From Methanobacterium sp. UBA410 (GTDB taxonomy: Archaea; Methanobacteriota; Methanobacteria; Methanobacteriales; Methanobacteriaceae), in the NCBI GenBank assembly GCA_002498385.1, contig DAHH01000008.1, forward strand, positions 1-41,681: DNA of 41,681 nt. The letters are read 5' to 3'. The translations under genes were made by a program, and so were the position numbers. Shown in pieces: positions 8,780-17,079 of the stretch (position 1 is its first letter; every line of letters begins with the position of its first letter). The notes under the pieces are model-generated. The model saw only the letters and a program-made list of their open reading frames with translations. It was not told where the DNA came from and did no database searches.

Positions 8780-9613
8780 TTATTCCCCATCCACCCTGTA
8801 CCTGAACTTACAAAGGGGTGGCCTCAATCCCAGTCTGTAGTCGTGTTTCACTTCCCCATCAACACCTGTCCACATGAAGGAGAGTTCTGCCATGGCCTTG
8901 CACATGAGGCAGAATACCTTGTTGTCGATTGCCCTGGTTCCCCAGAAGCATTCCTGGATCCAGAATTCTTCGGGATGGGATTCGACCTTGTAGCCCATGT
9001 TTGAAAACACGTTGGCTATCCATTCAACGTAGTCCTGGAGGATATCTTCAGATTCAGGGTCCACCTCTTCATCGAACCTTGGCTTCATGTTGCTCTGGAA
9101 GAATCTGGCAAATTCTTTCAGGAAGCCTGCTGTGTCCTGTATGCGCATCCTGGATGTTAATGCCGGGGTTGAACTTAAAACGAAATCTGTAACTGCTTTT
9201 AAACGTTCCCTGTCAGCGTTGTTTTCCTCTTTTTCCTGGGATTCCTTGTTGTAGAGTGCAAGTTCCACGTTGAACTTCAGCTCAGTTTCCTCAAAGGGTT
9301 TTATAACGTAACCTGCAGGTTTGGTTACCTTGGCGCGTTTGAAGGTGTTTGCATCTGAATGTGCCGTCATGTATATTGCTGGAACATCCCTCTGCTTTGA
9401 AATCTTTTCAACTGTCTCTATTCCATCCATATTCCCTTTAAGTGTTATGTCAGTTAATATGAGATCTGGAAGTGTTTTATTGGCAATTTCAATGGCTTCT
9501 TTTCCAGAACTTGCAGTGCCAACAACCTCGTATCCCCATTTTTCCAGGTTAACCTGAATTTCCATTGCTGTTATGCTTTCATCTTCAACTATCAGAATTT
9601 TTGCCCCTGGCAA
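8780..9613 (-). CDS. Response regulator with methanogen output domain
   Basis: A two-component receiver is joined to a methanogen-specific output domain. The receiver (about 1-120) has the acidic pair E10-D11, the phosphoacceptor D55 in LILTDITLKG, T83 and K105 in VIKPFEE, so it should be phosphorylatable. The C-terminal region (about 135-277) contains the cysteine-rich block CFWGTRAIDNKVFCLMCKAMAE and ends PPLCKFRYRV. That matches methanogen output domain 1 (MetOD1), whose ligand or target is unknown to me. The start is TTG at 9613, supported by GGAGAG eight bases upstream; no ATG lies nearby. No histidine kinase is in the window, so it is an orphan regulator here. Confidence 0.85.
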   Translation of the reverse strand: MPGAKILIVEDESITAMEIQVNLEKWGYEVVGTASSGKEAIEIANKTLPDLILTDITLKGNMDGIETVEKISKQRDVPAIYMTAHSDANTFKRAKVTKPAGYVIKPFEETELKFNVELALYNKESQEKEENNADRERLKAVTDFVLSSTPALTSRMRIQDTAGFLKEFARFFQSNMKPRFDEEVDPESEDILQDYVEWIANVFSNMGYKVESHPEEFWIQECFWGTRAIDNKVFCLMCKAMAELSFMWTGVDGEVKHDYRLGLRPPLCKFRYRVDGE

Positions 9614-10130
9614 TTAAAATCTCTCCAGTTATCTTTAGAAGTAGGTTTAGAAAATCCATGCTTATATATTTTCTTGAAAGCTCATCTTCCATGGAAATCC
9701 ATGATTTTTCCACCAATTAATTATGGTACAACCCTTAATAAAAGTTTCCAGATGCTTTCTCCAAATTGACCCCGTTTTACGGGATTTTCACCCGGCATGA
9801 ACAGGTTCTGTATGCAGAAGTTACATCTGCCTGTGCATGTTTTATGCTCACAGAATTGTCAAAATATATATAATACCAATTTCAAAATAAGTATTTACAG
9901 GGTATTACTCAACATGAGACGTGAAAACTGTTAAAAAGTTATCACAAGAAAACCACCCTCAAAATATATTGAGCTGGGAAAGAAGACACTTACACATCCA
10001 AGATTTAACAAAAGTATATTAAGGGGCTCACAACAACTTTTATTAGGGTAATGAGCATTGAAGCATCTTACATATGAGGGGAATTGATTAAAATTAAACT
10101 GAACATAAAAAAAGGAAGATGGTGGTATAA
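9614..10130. other. Intergenic region with divergent promoters
   Basis: This 517-bp gap separates the response regulator (minus) and the csa3-like gene (plus). A TATA-like run at 9661-9673 could serve the regulator. The alternating AT run at 9862-9873 is a second TATA candidate on either strand. A small hairpin CCCG-TTTTA-CGGG lies at 9771-9783. A cysteine-rich minus-strand frame (9721-9858) is open but has no start codon and is described as a finding. No RNA gene is recognised. Confidence 0.5.
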
Positions 10131-10727
10131 ATGGCCGATTACACATTAATATCAACAATTTATTCAATAGAACCCGTTATGATATGCATAACCAGTTTCT
10201 CTCCAAAGAAGGTTGTTCTTTTAAAGGAAGAAGATGCACCCAAGGAAAAGCTCAAGGTTGAAAAAATACTCCAGGACACAGTTGGAAAGTTCATAGACAT
10301 AGAGGACAAAATAACAAGTCTCTACGAGGTCGTGAAGATTGCAAGGGACACCGTGGATATTATTGAAGAAGAGTACTCCAAGGGGAGAAAGATAGTTGTG
10401 AACATAAGTGGAGGACGTAAACCCCAGGCACTCGGAGCTCTTTTCGGGTGTTACGCCAGAAACAACATGGTTGAAAGAATTGTTTACGTTACAGAGGAAA
10501 ACAGTCAGATCCTGGACCTTCCAATACTGAACTTCGGAATATCTGAAACCAAGAGAATGGTGCTTGAGGAACTCAAGAAGGGAGAAACATCCGTTAAAAA
10601 CCTTGCACTTAAAATAGGAATAAGCAGGGGAATGACCTACAACCACATAAGGGAACTCAGGGAAATGGGATTCATAGATCCGGACAAACTTGAAATCACA
10701 ACTGCAGGAAAGCTTGCAGTCATCTAA
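10131..10727 (+). CDS. csa3: Csa3-like CRISPR-associated transcription regulator
   Basis: This 198-residue protein is built like Csa3: an N-terminal CARF (Rossmann-like) domain of about 130 residues and a C-terminal winged helix. The CARF ligand-binding loop is visible as NISGGRKPQALGALFGCYA. The winged helix (about 142-198) reads RMVLEELKKGETSVKNLALKIGISRGMTYNHIRELREMGFI. In Sulfolobus, Csa3 proteins bind cyclic tetra-adenylate and activate adaptation genes or crRNA transcription; a similar role is inferred here. GGTGG six bases upstream supports the start. It is transcribed away from the cas operon and separated from it by one gene. It is slightly short for the family and could regulate something else. 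Confidence 0.82.
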   Translation: MADYTLISTIYSIEPVMICITSFSPKKVVLLKEEDAPKEKLKVEKILQDTVGKFIDIEDKITSLYEVVKIARDTVDIIEEEYSKGRKIVVNISGGRKPQALGALFGCYARNNMVERIVYVTEENSQILDLPILNFGISETKRMVLEELKKGETSVKNLALKIGISRGMTYNHIRELREMGFIDPDKLEITTAGKLAVI

Positions 10728-10772
10728 TTTTTTTGGGGATAAAAAACCCAGCGTTCCCATTTAAAAGGGAAT
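10728..10772. terminator. Bidirectional terminator region
   Basis: A run of seven T follows the csa3-like stop directly (10728-10734). On the opposite strand GGGTTTTTTATCCCC (10736-10750) lies just after the end of the DUF6282 gene. Poly-T tracts are the usual archaeal termination signal, and the two genes converge here. Confidence 0.5.
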
Positions 10773-11531
10773 TTAAAGGATAAGCCTTGAAGGGTTCTCA
10801 ACACACATTCTATTTATATCTTTCTGCGAGAGTCCTTGCTCCCTCATTGATTTTACAAACATCTTCATGCCCTGAACTGGCCTGGGATTGTGCTGCTGCC
10901 CAAAGTCCGTGGCCATTATGCAGCTTCCAGAACCAACAAAAGTGATGGCATCTGCAATTACCTCGGGGTCAAGCCGGTCGTGGCCTGGCATGCATGCAAC
11001 GTAGCAGTGCTCAAGGTAGGTATGACGGCTCATCTCCTTCTGTTCATCAAAACTTGCACCAACAACACGTGTTAAGGGATGGTTAACAAGCAGGCGCTTA
11101 ACACCAGCACTTAGGGCCGCGTCAATGACCTTAAATATGTCCGGAGCCTTGAGGTGTCCGGTTGCAAGCACCATGTCGTGTTCTGATACTGCGTTCACCA
11201 CTTCTTCAAGCTCCTCAACTTTAAATGCAGCAGGGTATGAAACTGTTGGAAGCCAGACAAAACGCCCACCAAGTCCCGCTGCAGCTTCAACAGCCCCAGC
11301 ATTCAAACCTCCAACACTGCTGTTGAGGCACACACCACCAATTACCCTGAAACCTGTTAACTTTTCTGCAATCTGCGCCCTGCCAGATGTGGGCTCTGCA
11401 TGGGATTTCAGGACCACTGCCTGCATTTTCTCTTTCCGGGCATCTTCTGCTACTTCAACATCGTTTAGAAGCCTTGGCTTCACATCAGGTGCAGTGTGGA
11501 TGTGGGTGTCCACAAATCCCTCAAGTTTCAT
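10773..11531 (-). CDS. DUF6282-family metal-dependent hydrolase
   Basis: This 252-residue amidohydrolase-like TIM-barrel protein has unknown substrate. Metal-site candidates are H10 and H12 in VDTHIHTAPD, the His of LATGHLKAPD, the His of LLVNHPLTR, and the Asp of IMATDFGQQHNP. That order resembles amidohydrolase/PHP enzymes. Its ATG overlaps the stop of the fumarase beta subunit gene as ATGA, so the two are co-translated. The pairing with a hydro-lyase subunit hints at a related organic-acid metabolite, but that is only context. It is complete at both ends and converges on the csa3-like gene. Confidence 0.75.
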   Translation of the reverse strand: MKLEGFVDTHIHTAPDVKPRLLNDVEVAEDARKEKMQAVVLKSHAEPTSGRAQIAEKLTGFRVIGGVCLNSSVGGLNAGAVEAAAGLGGRFVWLPTVSYPAAFKVEELEEVVNAVSEHDMVLATGHLKAPDIFKVIDAALSAGVKRLLVNHPLTRVVGASFDEQKEMSRHTYLEHCYVACMPGHDRLDPEVIADAITFVGSGSCIMATDFGQQHNPRPVQGMKMFVKSMREQGLSQKDINRMCVENPSRLIL

Positions 11532-12088
11532 TTTGCTTCTTCAGGGACATTTATCCTTTCTTTAACCTTCGTGTAGAGGTTTCCGCCTTCAGAGTCCATT
11601 GTAACAAGCAGAGGTCCGAAGTCCCGGACTTCAAGCTCCCAAACTGCCTCTGGAACTCCAAGATCCTCCCAGTGCACGCTTTTAATCCTCAAAACAGATT
11701 TCACGTAGTGAGCTGCACATCCACCAACTGCCGTGAGATAAACTGCATTGTTCTCCTTTATTGCCTGGGCTGTGGCTTCGTCCATCCCTCCCTTACCTAT
11801 TATGGCTTTCACTCCCATTTTTATAACTTCAGGTTCGTATGGGCTCATCCTCATGCTGGTTGTGGGGCCCACAGCAACCATTTCATGGCCAGAATCTGTT
11901 GATCTTATTATTGGACCTGCATGGAATATCACAGCATCTTTGAGGTCAACTGGGGCTCCATCTTCAACCATTCTTTTGTGTGCACTGTCCCTTGCAGTGT
12001 AGATGGTTCCTGATAGGTACACAATGTCTCCAATCCTTAATTTCCCCGTATCTTCACCTGACAGGGGCGTTTTAAGTTTTAAACTCAT
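11528..12088 (-). CDS. Fumarate hydratase (class I) beta subunit
   Basis: This is the C-terminal (beta) half of a two-subunit iron-sulfur hydro-lyase of the fumarase/L-tartrate dehydratase family, 186 residues. The fold is recognised from LSGTIYTARDSAHKRM, HAGPI, GPTTSMRMSPYEP, IGKGGMDEAT and LTAVGGCAAHY, all standard in this domain. In methanogens the enzyme interconverts malate and fumarate in the incomplete reductive TCA pathway. The alpha subunit with the cluster cysteines is not in this window. The start at 12088 has GGTGATTTTA upstream and is preferred over one three codons earlier. A related dehydratase substrate cannot be excluded from sequence alone. Confidence 0.88.
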   Translation of the reverse strand: MSLKLKTPLSGEDTGKLRIGDIVYLSGTIYTARDSAHKRMVEDGAPVDLKDAVIFHAGPIIRSTDSGHEMVAVGPTTSMRMSPYEPEVIKMGVKAIIGKGGMDEATAQAIKENNAVYLTAVGGCAAHYVKSVLRIKSVHWEDLGVPEAVWELEVRDFGPLLVTMDSEGGNLYTKVKERINVPEEAK

Positions 12089-12260
12089 TAAAATCACCTT
12101 TTTTTGTTCAGTAAGAATAGCTACGCCCTTTTAAATTTGAGCTTGCATGAAAACTATGGATGGGTATAAATCCTAAGAATACAAATAATAGATATTTGAT
12201 TTTATTATAGATAAATGGGAAAGTTTTACATTAGGACAGAAAAATTAAAGGAGAAAGGTT
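12089..12260. promoter_or_regulatory. Divergent promoter region, fumarase/DUF2070
   Basis: On the minus strand a TATA-like GATTTATACCC (about 12161-12171) precedes the fumarase beta gene by roughly 75 bp. On the plus strand TTTATTATAGATAA (about 12200-12213) precedes the DUF2070 gene. AGGAGAAAGGTT (12249-12260) is the ribosome binding site of the latter. Confidence 0.45.
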
Positions 12261-14084
12261 ATGTCCATAGATGACAAGATAGTAGGTCTCAGCAAGTACA
12301 TGATAAGCCTTCCATCAACCAAGGCTTCAGTTTTAAGCATGACATTTGTAAGTTTCATTTTAGGGTCCATTGTGTCCCTGATAGAGCCAGCAGCAAACAG
12401 ATCAATACTTGACTCCTTTATATACGGAGGTTCTGCAGGTTTTCTCATGTTCGGACTCATGTCCATAATGGCAGGCGGAATAACCCAGCCCATGATAAAC
12501 AGGCTTGAAGGAAGGCACATGAAGATGAAACAGTCCATGTTTCTCGCCTTCGTCTCCATGATGATGGTTGCTGTTATATACGGTGTTGGAAGCCTCATAT
12601 CCACCTACACAATTTACAGTTACACCATAGATGCCCTTGTATTTGCATGTGCAGTTGTATTTGCCGTGAGGACCATAGTGCTGTGGAGCACGTCCAACAT
12701 AAGCTTTTTAAAGTCAATACCTGCAGCCATAACCCAGCCGGTGCTCATAATAAGCATGGTAATAGTTCTGGTTTCCCTAACAAGTTTAACAACCAACATA
12801 GGTTATTTCAGCATCATTCCCCTGATCTTCAAGATAGTGATAGCATCCATAATACTGGTTGTGGCGATATACTCCTTTGTGGCTGTTCTTGAATCTCCAA
12901 TGAAAAGGAACCTTGGAGTTGGAGGTCTGGAGCTTCTGAGCCTGTTTTTGGCCCATACAACTGAAGAATCAAAGGCACTTGAAGGGGTTTTTGAGGATAT
13001 GGGTGAGGCCGTGGACACCCTTATAAGTGTGATAAGCTTCCGGAACGGTGCTGGTTTGAAGGCTCTTTTCCTGACACCCTGCGTCCATCCCGGGCCTGTT
13101 GGTAACATAGGTGGTGGAAACATGCCAACGCAGCTTGCAAATAAGTTTGATACAGTTACGATGGTATCACACGGCCCATCAACCCATGACTTCAACCCTG
13201 TATCCTCAAAGGAGGTTAAAAAGGTTGAGAACGTTGTCAGGGAAGCAATGAAAGACATGGATTACTCAAAAACTGCAAGCAAGTTCAGGACCATCAAAAA
13301 TGGAAAAGCCAACCTTGGGGTTCAGTACTTTGGAAACAGCCTCTTAATGCTTGCAACCTTTTCACCGGAAGGCTCCGATGATATAGACTTTGGAATCGGA
13401 CTTGCAGCTTCAAACCTTGCAAATGTAACCCACAAAACGGAAAATGCAGTGCTTGTGGACTGCCACAACTCCTTCAAAAGGGAGGGGGGCAGGATTCTCC
13501 CGGGAAACAGGGAAGTTTTCCAGCTTCTGGATGCAGTGAAGGAGATCCCAAAGATGGGAAGGGATAGCCTGCGTATGGGCTGTGCCCAGGACCCCATGGA
13601 CCAGGTGAGCAAGGATGAAGGTGTGGGTCAAAGCGGTGTTAAGGTAATGGTTGTGGAGGTTTCCGGACAGAAAACAGCCTACATCCTTCTGGACTCCAAC
13701 AACATGGTGATAGGCTTCAGGGAGAAGATAATTGAGACAGTTAAATCAATAACTGGCATTGACGAAGCTGAGGTCATGACAACTGACACCCACTTTGTGA
13801 ACACCCTTGCTGGAGGCCACAACCCCGTGGGCATGAAGAAGCATGAGGAAATACTGGATGCAATCCTGGAGTGCACCAAAAAGGCAATGGCAGATCTTGA
13901 GGAAGTTGAAACAGCCTGCAAGACCTGCAGAATCAAGGATCTTAAAACACTCGGACCACTGCACGCCACTGAACTTGTAACAACCATAAGTTCAATTGTG
14001 GCTGTAAGCAGAATATTTGCACCCCTAGTATTCATAGTGGCCCTATTTTTTGTCTTCATATGGATATTCTACTGGGCACTTTAA
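12261..14084 (+). CDS. DUF2070 family membrane protein
   Basis: This 607-residue archaeal membrane protein has unknown function. The N-terminal 210 residues hold about six or seven hydrophobic segments (near 25-42, 57-72, 92-112, 122-142, 155-175, 183-210). A large soluble domain (about 225-575) follows, with the family signature CVHPGPVGNIGGG (274-286) and conserved LVDCHNSFKREGG and TDTHFVNTLAGGHNPVG segments. The His/Asp/Asn-rich motifs suggest a metal or phosphate site. One or two transmembrane helices close the protein. GGAGAAAGG supports the start. It is transcribed alone, and a very AT-rich region follows it. Confidence 0.88.
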   Translation: MSIDDKIVGLSKYMISLPSTKASVLSMTFVSFILGSIVSLIEPAANRSILDSFIYGGSAGFLMFGLMSIMAGGITQPMINRLEGRHMKMKQSMFLAFVSMMMVAVIYGVGSLISTYTIYSYTIDALVFACAVVFAVRTIVLWSTSNISFLKSIPAAITQPVLIISMVIVLVSLTSLTTNIGYFSIIPLIFKIVIASIILVVAIYSFVAVLESPMKRNLGVGGLELLSLFLAHTTEESKALEGVFEDMGEAVDTLISVISFRNGAGLKALFLTPCVHPGPVGNIGGGNMPTQLANKFDTVTMVSHGPSTHDFNPVSSKEVKKVENVVREAMKDMDYSKTASKFRTIKNGKANLGVQYFGNSLLMLATFSPEGSDDIDFGIGLAASNLANVTHKTENAVLVDCHNSFKREGGRILPGNREVFQLLDAVKEIPKMGRDSLRMGCAQDPMDQVSKDEGVGQSGVKVMVVEVSGQKTAYILLDSNNMVIGFREKIIETVKSITGIDEAEVMTTDTHFVNTLAGGHNPVGMKKHEEILDAILECTKKAMADLEEVETACKTCRIKDLKTLGPLHATELVTTISSIVAVSRIFAPLVFIVALFFVFIWIFYWAL

Positions 14085-14763
14085 GGTGGAGATCATTCCT
14101 TCATCTGCCTGTTCTCCATCCTTTCAGGTTTCTCTATCTTTTAGGTTTCTCCATTTTAAGGGTTTAATCATCTCCTCATTGATAAAAAAAGTTTTTCTTT
14201 GAGGAAAAAAGTTTTTATAAAGAAAAAAGCCCTTATTATGGAAAAAACTTTTTTTTAAAGTTTAAAGAAGTATAAATTCAAAATAATGGGAAAAAACTTA
14301 AAAAAATGCCCTTTTCGTAATGAGCAGGATTTACACCGGGAACTATTAATTATTGTATGCACAAATAATTATTGTATGTACAAATAAATTTTAAAGAGAT
14401 CTAACTGAAAGGTTTTAAAAGAAATTTAATCTAAGATTTAATTTAAAGATTTAATCTAAAATGAGATTTATTCTATAAAAGATGTTTTAAAAGAGATCTA
14501 ATTAAAAGAGTCTAAATTAGATTAGATTAATCTAAAATAACTAAAAAATAAAAGTTTATAAGTTTAAAAACTTCTTTAAAAAAACTTCTTAAAAATTTAA
14601 AAAAATCTTAAAAAACTTCTTAAAAAAATGTTCAAATAGAATGTTTAAAAAAAAATGTTTAGAAGTATATCTTAAAAATTTAAAACTTACCTTAAAAAAC
14701 TTACCTTAAAAAATTTAAAACTCCTAAAAAAGTTAAAAAAGCTTTAAGTTAAACTTTTAAGGT
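14085..14763. other. AT-rich, low-complexity intergenic region
   Basis: No gene is visible in this 679-bp gap. It contains a 19-nt unit (TAATTATTGTATGYACAAA) present twice in direct tandem at 14347-14365 and 14366-14384 with one mismatch. Overlapping degenerate runs of GATTTAATCTAAA (14420-14540) follow, then A-rich repeats of the type AAAAACTTCTTAAAA (14565-14760). Confidence 0.6.
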
Positions 14764-15036
14764 TCAAATTGGCATGTTATAGAACATAACCCATACCATC
14801 AACCAGATGAAGAAGAATGGTACAATTCCGCTCCAAATCCAGCCATTGAAGCCTCCAACTGCTTCTTTCCCAAAGATCTTTTCGGATGCCTGGCCGCACA
14901 CGTAAAGAATGATTAAACTCACGAACAATGCCATAACATCATTTTTTATTATTCCAGTTGAGAGTAAGTACGATAAGTAACCGGCGATTATACCAGCAAC
15001 AGCATGTAAGGTTGTTACCTTTGCATCAACTTCCAT
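14764..15036 (-). CDS. Small EMC6-like membrane protein (DUF5379-like)
   Basis: This 90-residue protein has three hydrophobic segments (about 8-27, 32-50 and 62-86), as in archaeal EMC6-like proteins. EMC6 is a core subunit of the eukaryotic membrane protein insertase. An equivalent role in archaea is suggested by homology only and is uncertain. The start at 15036 is favoured because GGAGGAAAAAGATT precedes it; an ATG seven codons upstream has no such site. The gene is divergent from rqcH, sharing a 66-bp intergenic region. The family assignment rests on size, helix pattern and the GYLSYLLSTGIIKND and SEKIFGKEAVGGFNGWIWSG segments. Confidence 0.65.
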   Translation of the reverse strand: MEVDAKVTTLHAVAGIIAGYLSYLLSTGIIKNDVMALFVSLIILYVCGQASEKIFGKEAVGGFNGWIWSGIVPFFFIWLMVWVMFYNMPI

Positions 15037-15102
15037 AATCTTTTTCCTCCAATTCATGTTTATTATTTAGCTCGGACTATAAATATATTACAAGGTGTTT
15101 CA
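15037..15102. promoter_or_regulatory. Compact divergent promoter, EMC6-like/rqcH
   Basis: The only TATA-like element in this 66-bp gap is ACTATAAATATATTA (15077-15091). It reads as a TATA box on both strands. On the minus strand it gives a start about 25 nt before the GGAGG-led ATG at 15036. On the plus strand it lies only about 20 bp before ATG 15103, so the rqcH mRNA could be nearly leaderless. Confidence 0.45.
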
Positions 15103-17079
15103 ATGAAAGCTATGTCCAACGTTGATATTTACGCAATTTGCAATGAACTTAAAGAAATCCTGAAGGATGCACGAGTTGACAAGGCCTATCAGCCCACCAA
15201 AGACACCGTACTCATACGGTTCCATGTTCCTGGCAAGGGCCGGGTTGATGTTGTCTTCCAGGCCGGTTTAAGGGTTCACACAACCCAGTATCCACCTCAG
15301 AATCCTCAAACTCCACCATCATTTCCCATGCTCCTTCGAAAACATTTGAAAGGCGGCACAGTCACTGGTGTGGAGCAGCACAATTTCGACAGGATCATGA
15401 AGATCAACATCCAGAAGGAACACAAATATTCACTGGTTATAGAACTTTTCTCCAAGGGCAATATAATACTTTTGGATGAGGATGACAGGATCATACTGCC
15501 TTTAAAACGCAAACTCTGGCAGGACAGGAAGATATCATCCAAAGAAGACTACAAATACCCTCCAGAGCGTGGCATAAACCCCATGAAAGTTGAAAAAGAA
15601 GAGATAGCAGGTTTGTTCAAGGATTCTGACCGCGACATTATAAGGACCCTTGCAAAAAGCGGTCTTGGAGGCCTCTACGCCGAAGAAGTGGTGCTGAGAT
15701 CTGGAGTTTTAAAAAACAAATTAGCGGAGGATGTCACAGCCGAGGACGTTGAAGTTATCTACAATGCAATTTTGGAGATTTTTAAGCCCCTTAAAGAGAA
15801 CAACATTCACCCGCAGATAGTATCTGGAAAGAAGGATGATGTTTTACCTTTGGACCTTAGAAAGTACGATGATTATGAGAAGAAAACCTTTGAAAGTTTC
15901 AACCAGGCTGCAGATGAGTTCTACAGCAGCATAGTTGGGGAGGACATTAAAAAGGTTCAGGAGGATGTCTGGGCGGCTGAGATAGGCAAGTATGAGAAGA
16001 GGCTCAGGATCCAGATGGAGACACTTGAAAAATTCAAGAAAACAATTGAGGTATCAACCAAAAGGGGAGAGGCACTTTACTCAAACTACCAGGCAGTTCA
16101 GGACGTGGTTGACACCATAAACCATGCAAGGGAGAAGTACTCCTGGCTTGAAATTGCATCAACCGTGAAAAAGGCCAAAAAAAGTGGTGCAGAGGGACTT
16201 GACATCATCGAGTCCGTTGATAAAATGGGGGTTTTAACACTGAACCTTCAGGGCACACGTGTGAACGTGGACTCCAAGCTCAGCATCCCGGAAAATGCTG
16301 AGGTTTACTACAACAAGGGTAAAAAGGCGAAAAGGAAGATAACTGGTGTTAACATTGCAATGGAGAAAACCCGCAAGGAAATAGAGAAGGCCAAAAATAG
16401 GAGGGAGGTTGCAATGGACAAGGTGCTCGTACCCCAAAAGAGGGTTAGAAAGGAGCTTAAATGGTTTGAAAAGCTTCGATGGTTCCTATCATCAGACGGG
16501 CTTCTGGTCATTGCAGGCAGAGATGCAACAACCAACGAGATGGTTGTTAAAAAGCACATGGAAAACAGGGATATTTACTTCCACTCGGATATTCATGGGG
16601 CTGCATCCGTTGTTATTAAGGCCCTTGAAGATGAGGTTCCAGAGTCCACACTTAAAGAAGCAGCTTCCTTTGCAGCTTCCTTCTCAAGTGCATGGTCCCA
16701 GGGCTTTGGATCCGTTGACGTGTACTGGGTTCACCCGGACCAGGTCTCAAAAACCCCCCAATCAGGCGAATTTGTGCCTAAAGGAGCTTTCATAATTAGG
16801 GGTTCACGTAACTACGTGAGAAATGCTCCCCTCCTTGTTGCAGTTGGAATAGTGGACTACGAGGGCAAGAGAATAATGGCCGGCCCTCCAGAAGCTTTAG
16901 CCAGGCTTACAGATAATTATGTTATCGTGAAGCCGGGTTACACGAAAAAGGAGGAGATGGCCAGGCAGATACGGGGAAAGATCGACAAGGAGAAACTTCT
17001 CTCAATTGAGGACGTTGTGAGGGTTCTGCCTTCTGGTAAGTGCGACTTTGTGGATAAGAGAAGTTTGAAGAGGAGATAA
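15103..17079 (+). CDS. rqcH: Ribosome rescue protein RqcH (Rqc2/NEMF homologue)
   Basis: This 658-residue NFACT protein binds the large ribosomal subunit after stalling and directs alanine or related tailing of the nascent chain. The NFACT-N domain (about 1-200) carries the conserved D96-R97 pair in HNFDRIMKI, needed for tail synthesis in characterised homologues. A helix-hairpin-helix region and a long coiled-coil (about 285-450, with KYEKRLRIQMETLEKFKKTIE) follow. The NFACT-R domain begins near 458 (SSDGLLVIAGRDATTNEMVVKKH) and includes DIYFHSDIHGAASVV. Length and domain order are complete. AGGTGT precedes ATG 15103; a second in-frame ATG at 15112 is an alternative start. Confidence 0.94.
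   Translation: MKAMSNVDIYAICNELKEILKDARVDKAYQPTKDTVLIRFHVPGKGRVDVVFQAGLRVHTTQYPPQNPQTPPSFPMLLRKHLKGGTVTGVEQHNFDRIMKINIQKEHKYSLVIELFSKGNIILLDEDDRIILPLKRKLWQDRKISSKEDYKYPPERGINPMKVEKEEIAGLFKDSDRDIIRTLAKSGLGGLYAEEVVLRSGVLKNKLAEDVTAEDVEVIYNAILEIFKPLKENNIHPQIVSGKKDDVLPLDLRKYDDYEKKTFESFNQAADEFYSSIVGEDIKKVQEDVWAAEIGKYEKRLRIQMETLEKFKKTIEVSTKRGEALYSNYQAVQDVVDTINHAREKYSWLEIASTVKKAKKSGAEGLDIIESVDKMGVLTLNLQGTRVNVDSKLSIPENAEVYYNKGKKAKRKITGVNIAMEKTRKEIEKAKNRREVAMDKVLVPQKRVRKELKWFEKLRWFLSSDGLLVIAGRDATTNEMVVKKHMENRDIYFHSDIHGAASVVIKALEDEVPESTLKEAASFAASFSSAWSQGFGSVDVYWVHPDQVSKTPQSGEFVPKGAFIIRGSRNYVRNAPLLVAVGIVDYEGKRIMAGPPEALARLTDNYVIVKPGYTKKEEMARQIRGKIDKEKLLSIEDVVRVLPSGKCDFVDKRSLKRR

Noticed and set aside
9771..9840. 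Possible structured RNA around the CCCG-TTTTA-CGGG hairpin
   Set aside because: Only one 4-bp stem and a weak second pairing are visible; no riboswitch or tRNA pattern could be matched.
9859..9861. TGA before the cysteine-rich frame decoded as selenocysteine
   Set aside because: No SECIS-like hairpin was recognised, the TATA-like sequence lies just upstream, and selenocysteine use is known from Methanococcales rather than this order.
10221..10760. A 179-codon minus-strand frame opposite the csa3-like gene
   Set aside because: No family resemblance, and it lies fully antisense to a gene with clear CARF and winged-helix motifs.
11125..11902. Plus-strand frames opposite the DUF6282 and fumarase genes
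   Set aside because: Composition (Ser/Thr/Pro or Cys/His-rich) is typical of antisense shadows, and the opposite strand carries recognised enzymes.
12245..14059. Several minus-strand frames opposite the DUF2070 gene
   Set aside because: They are shadows of a well-supported membrane protein and have no upstream signals.
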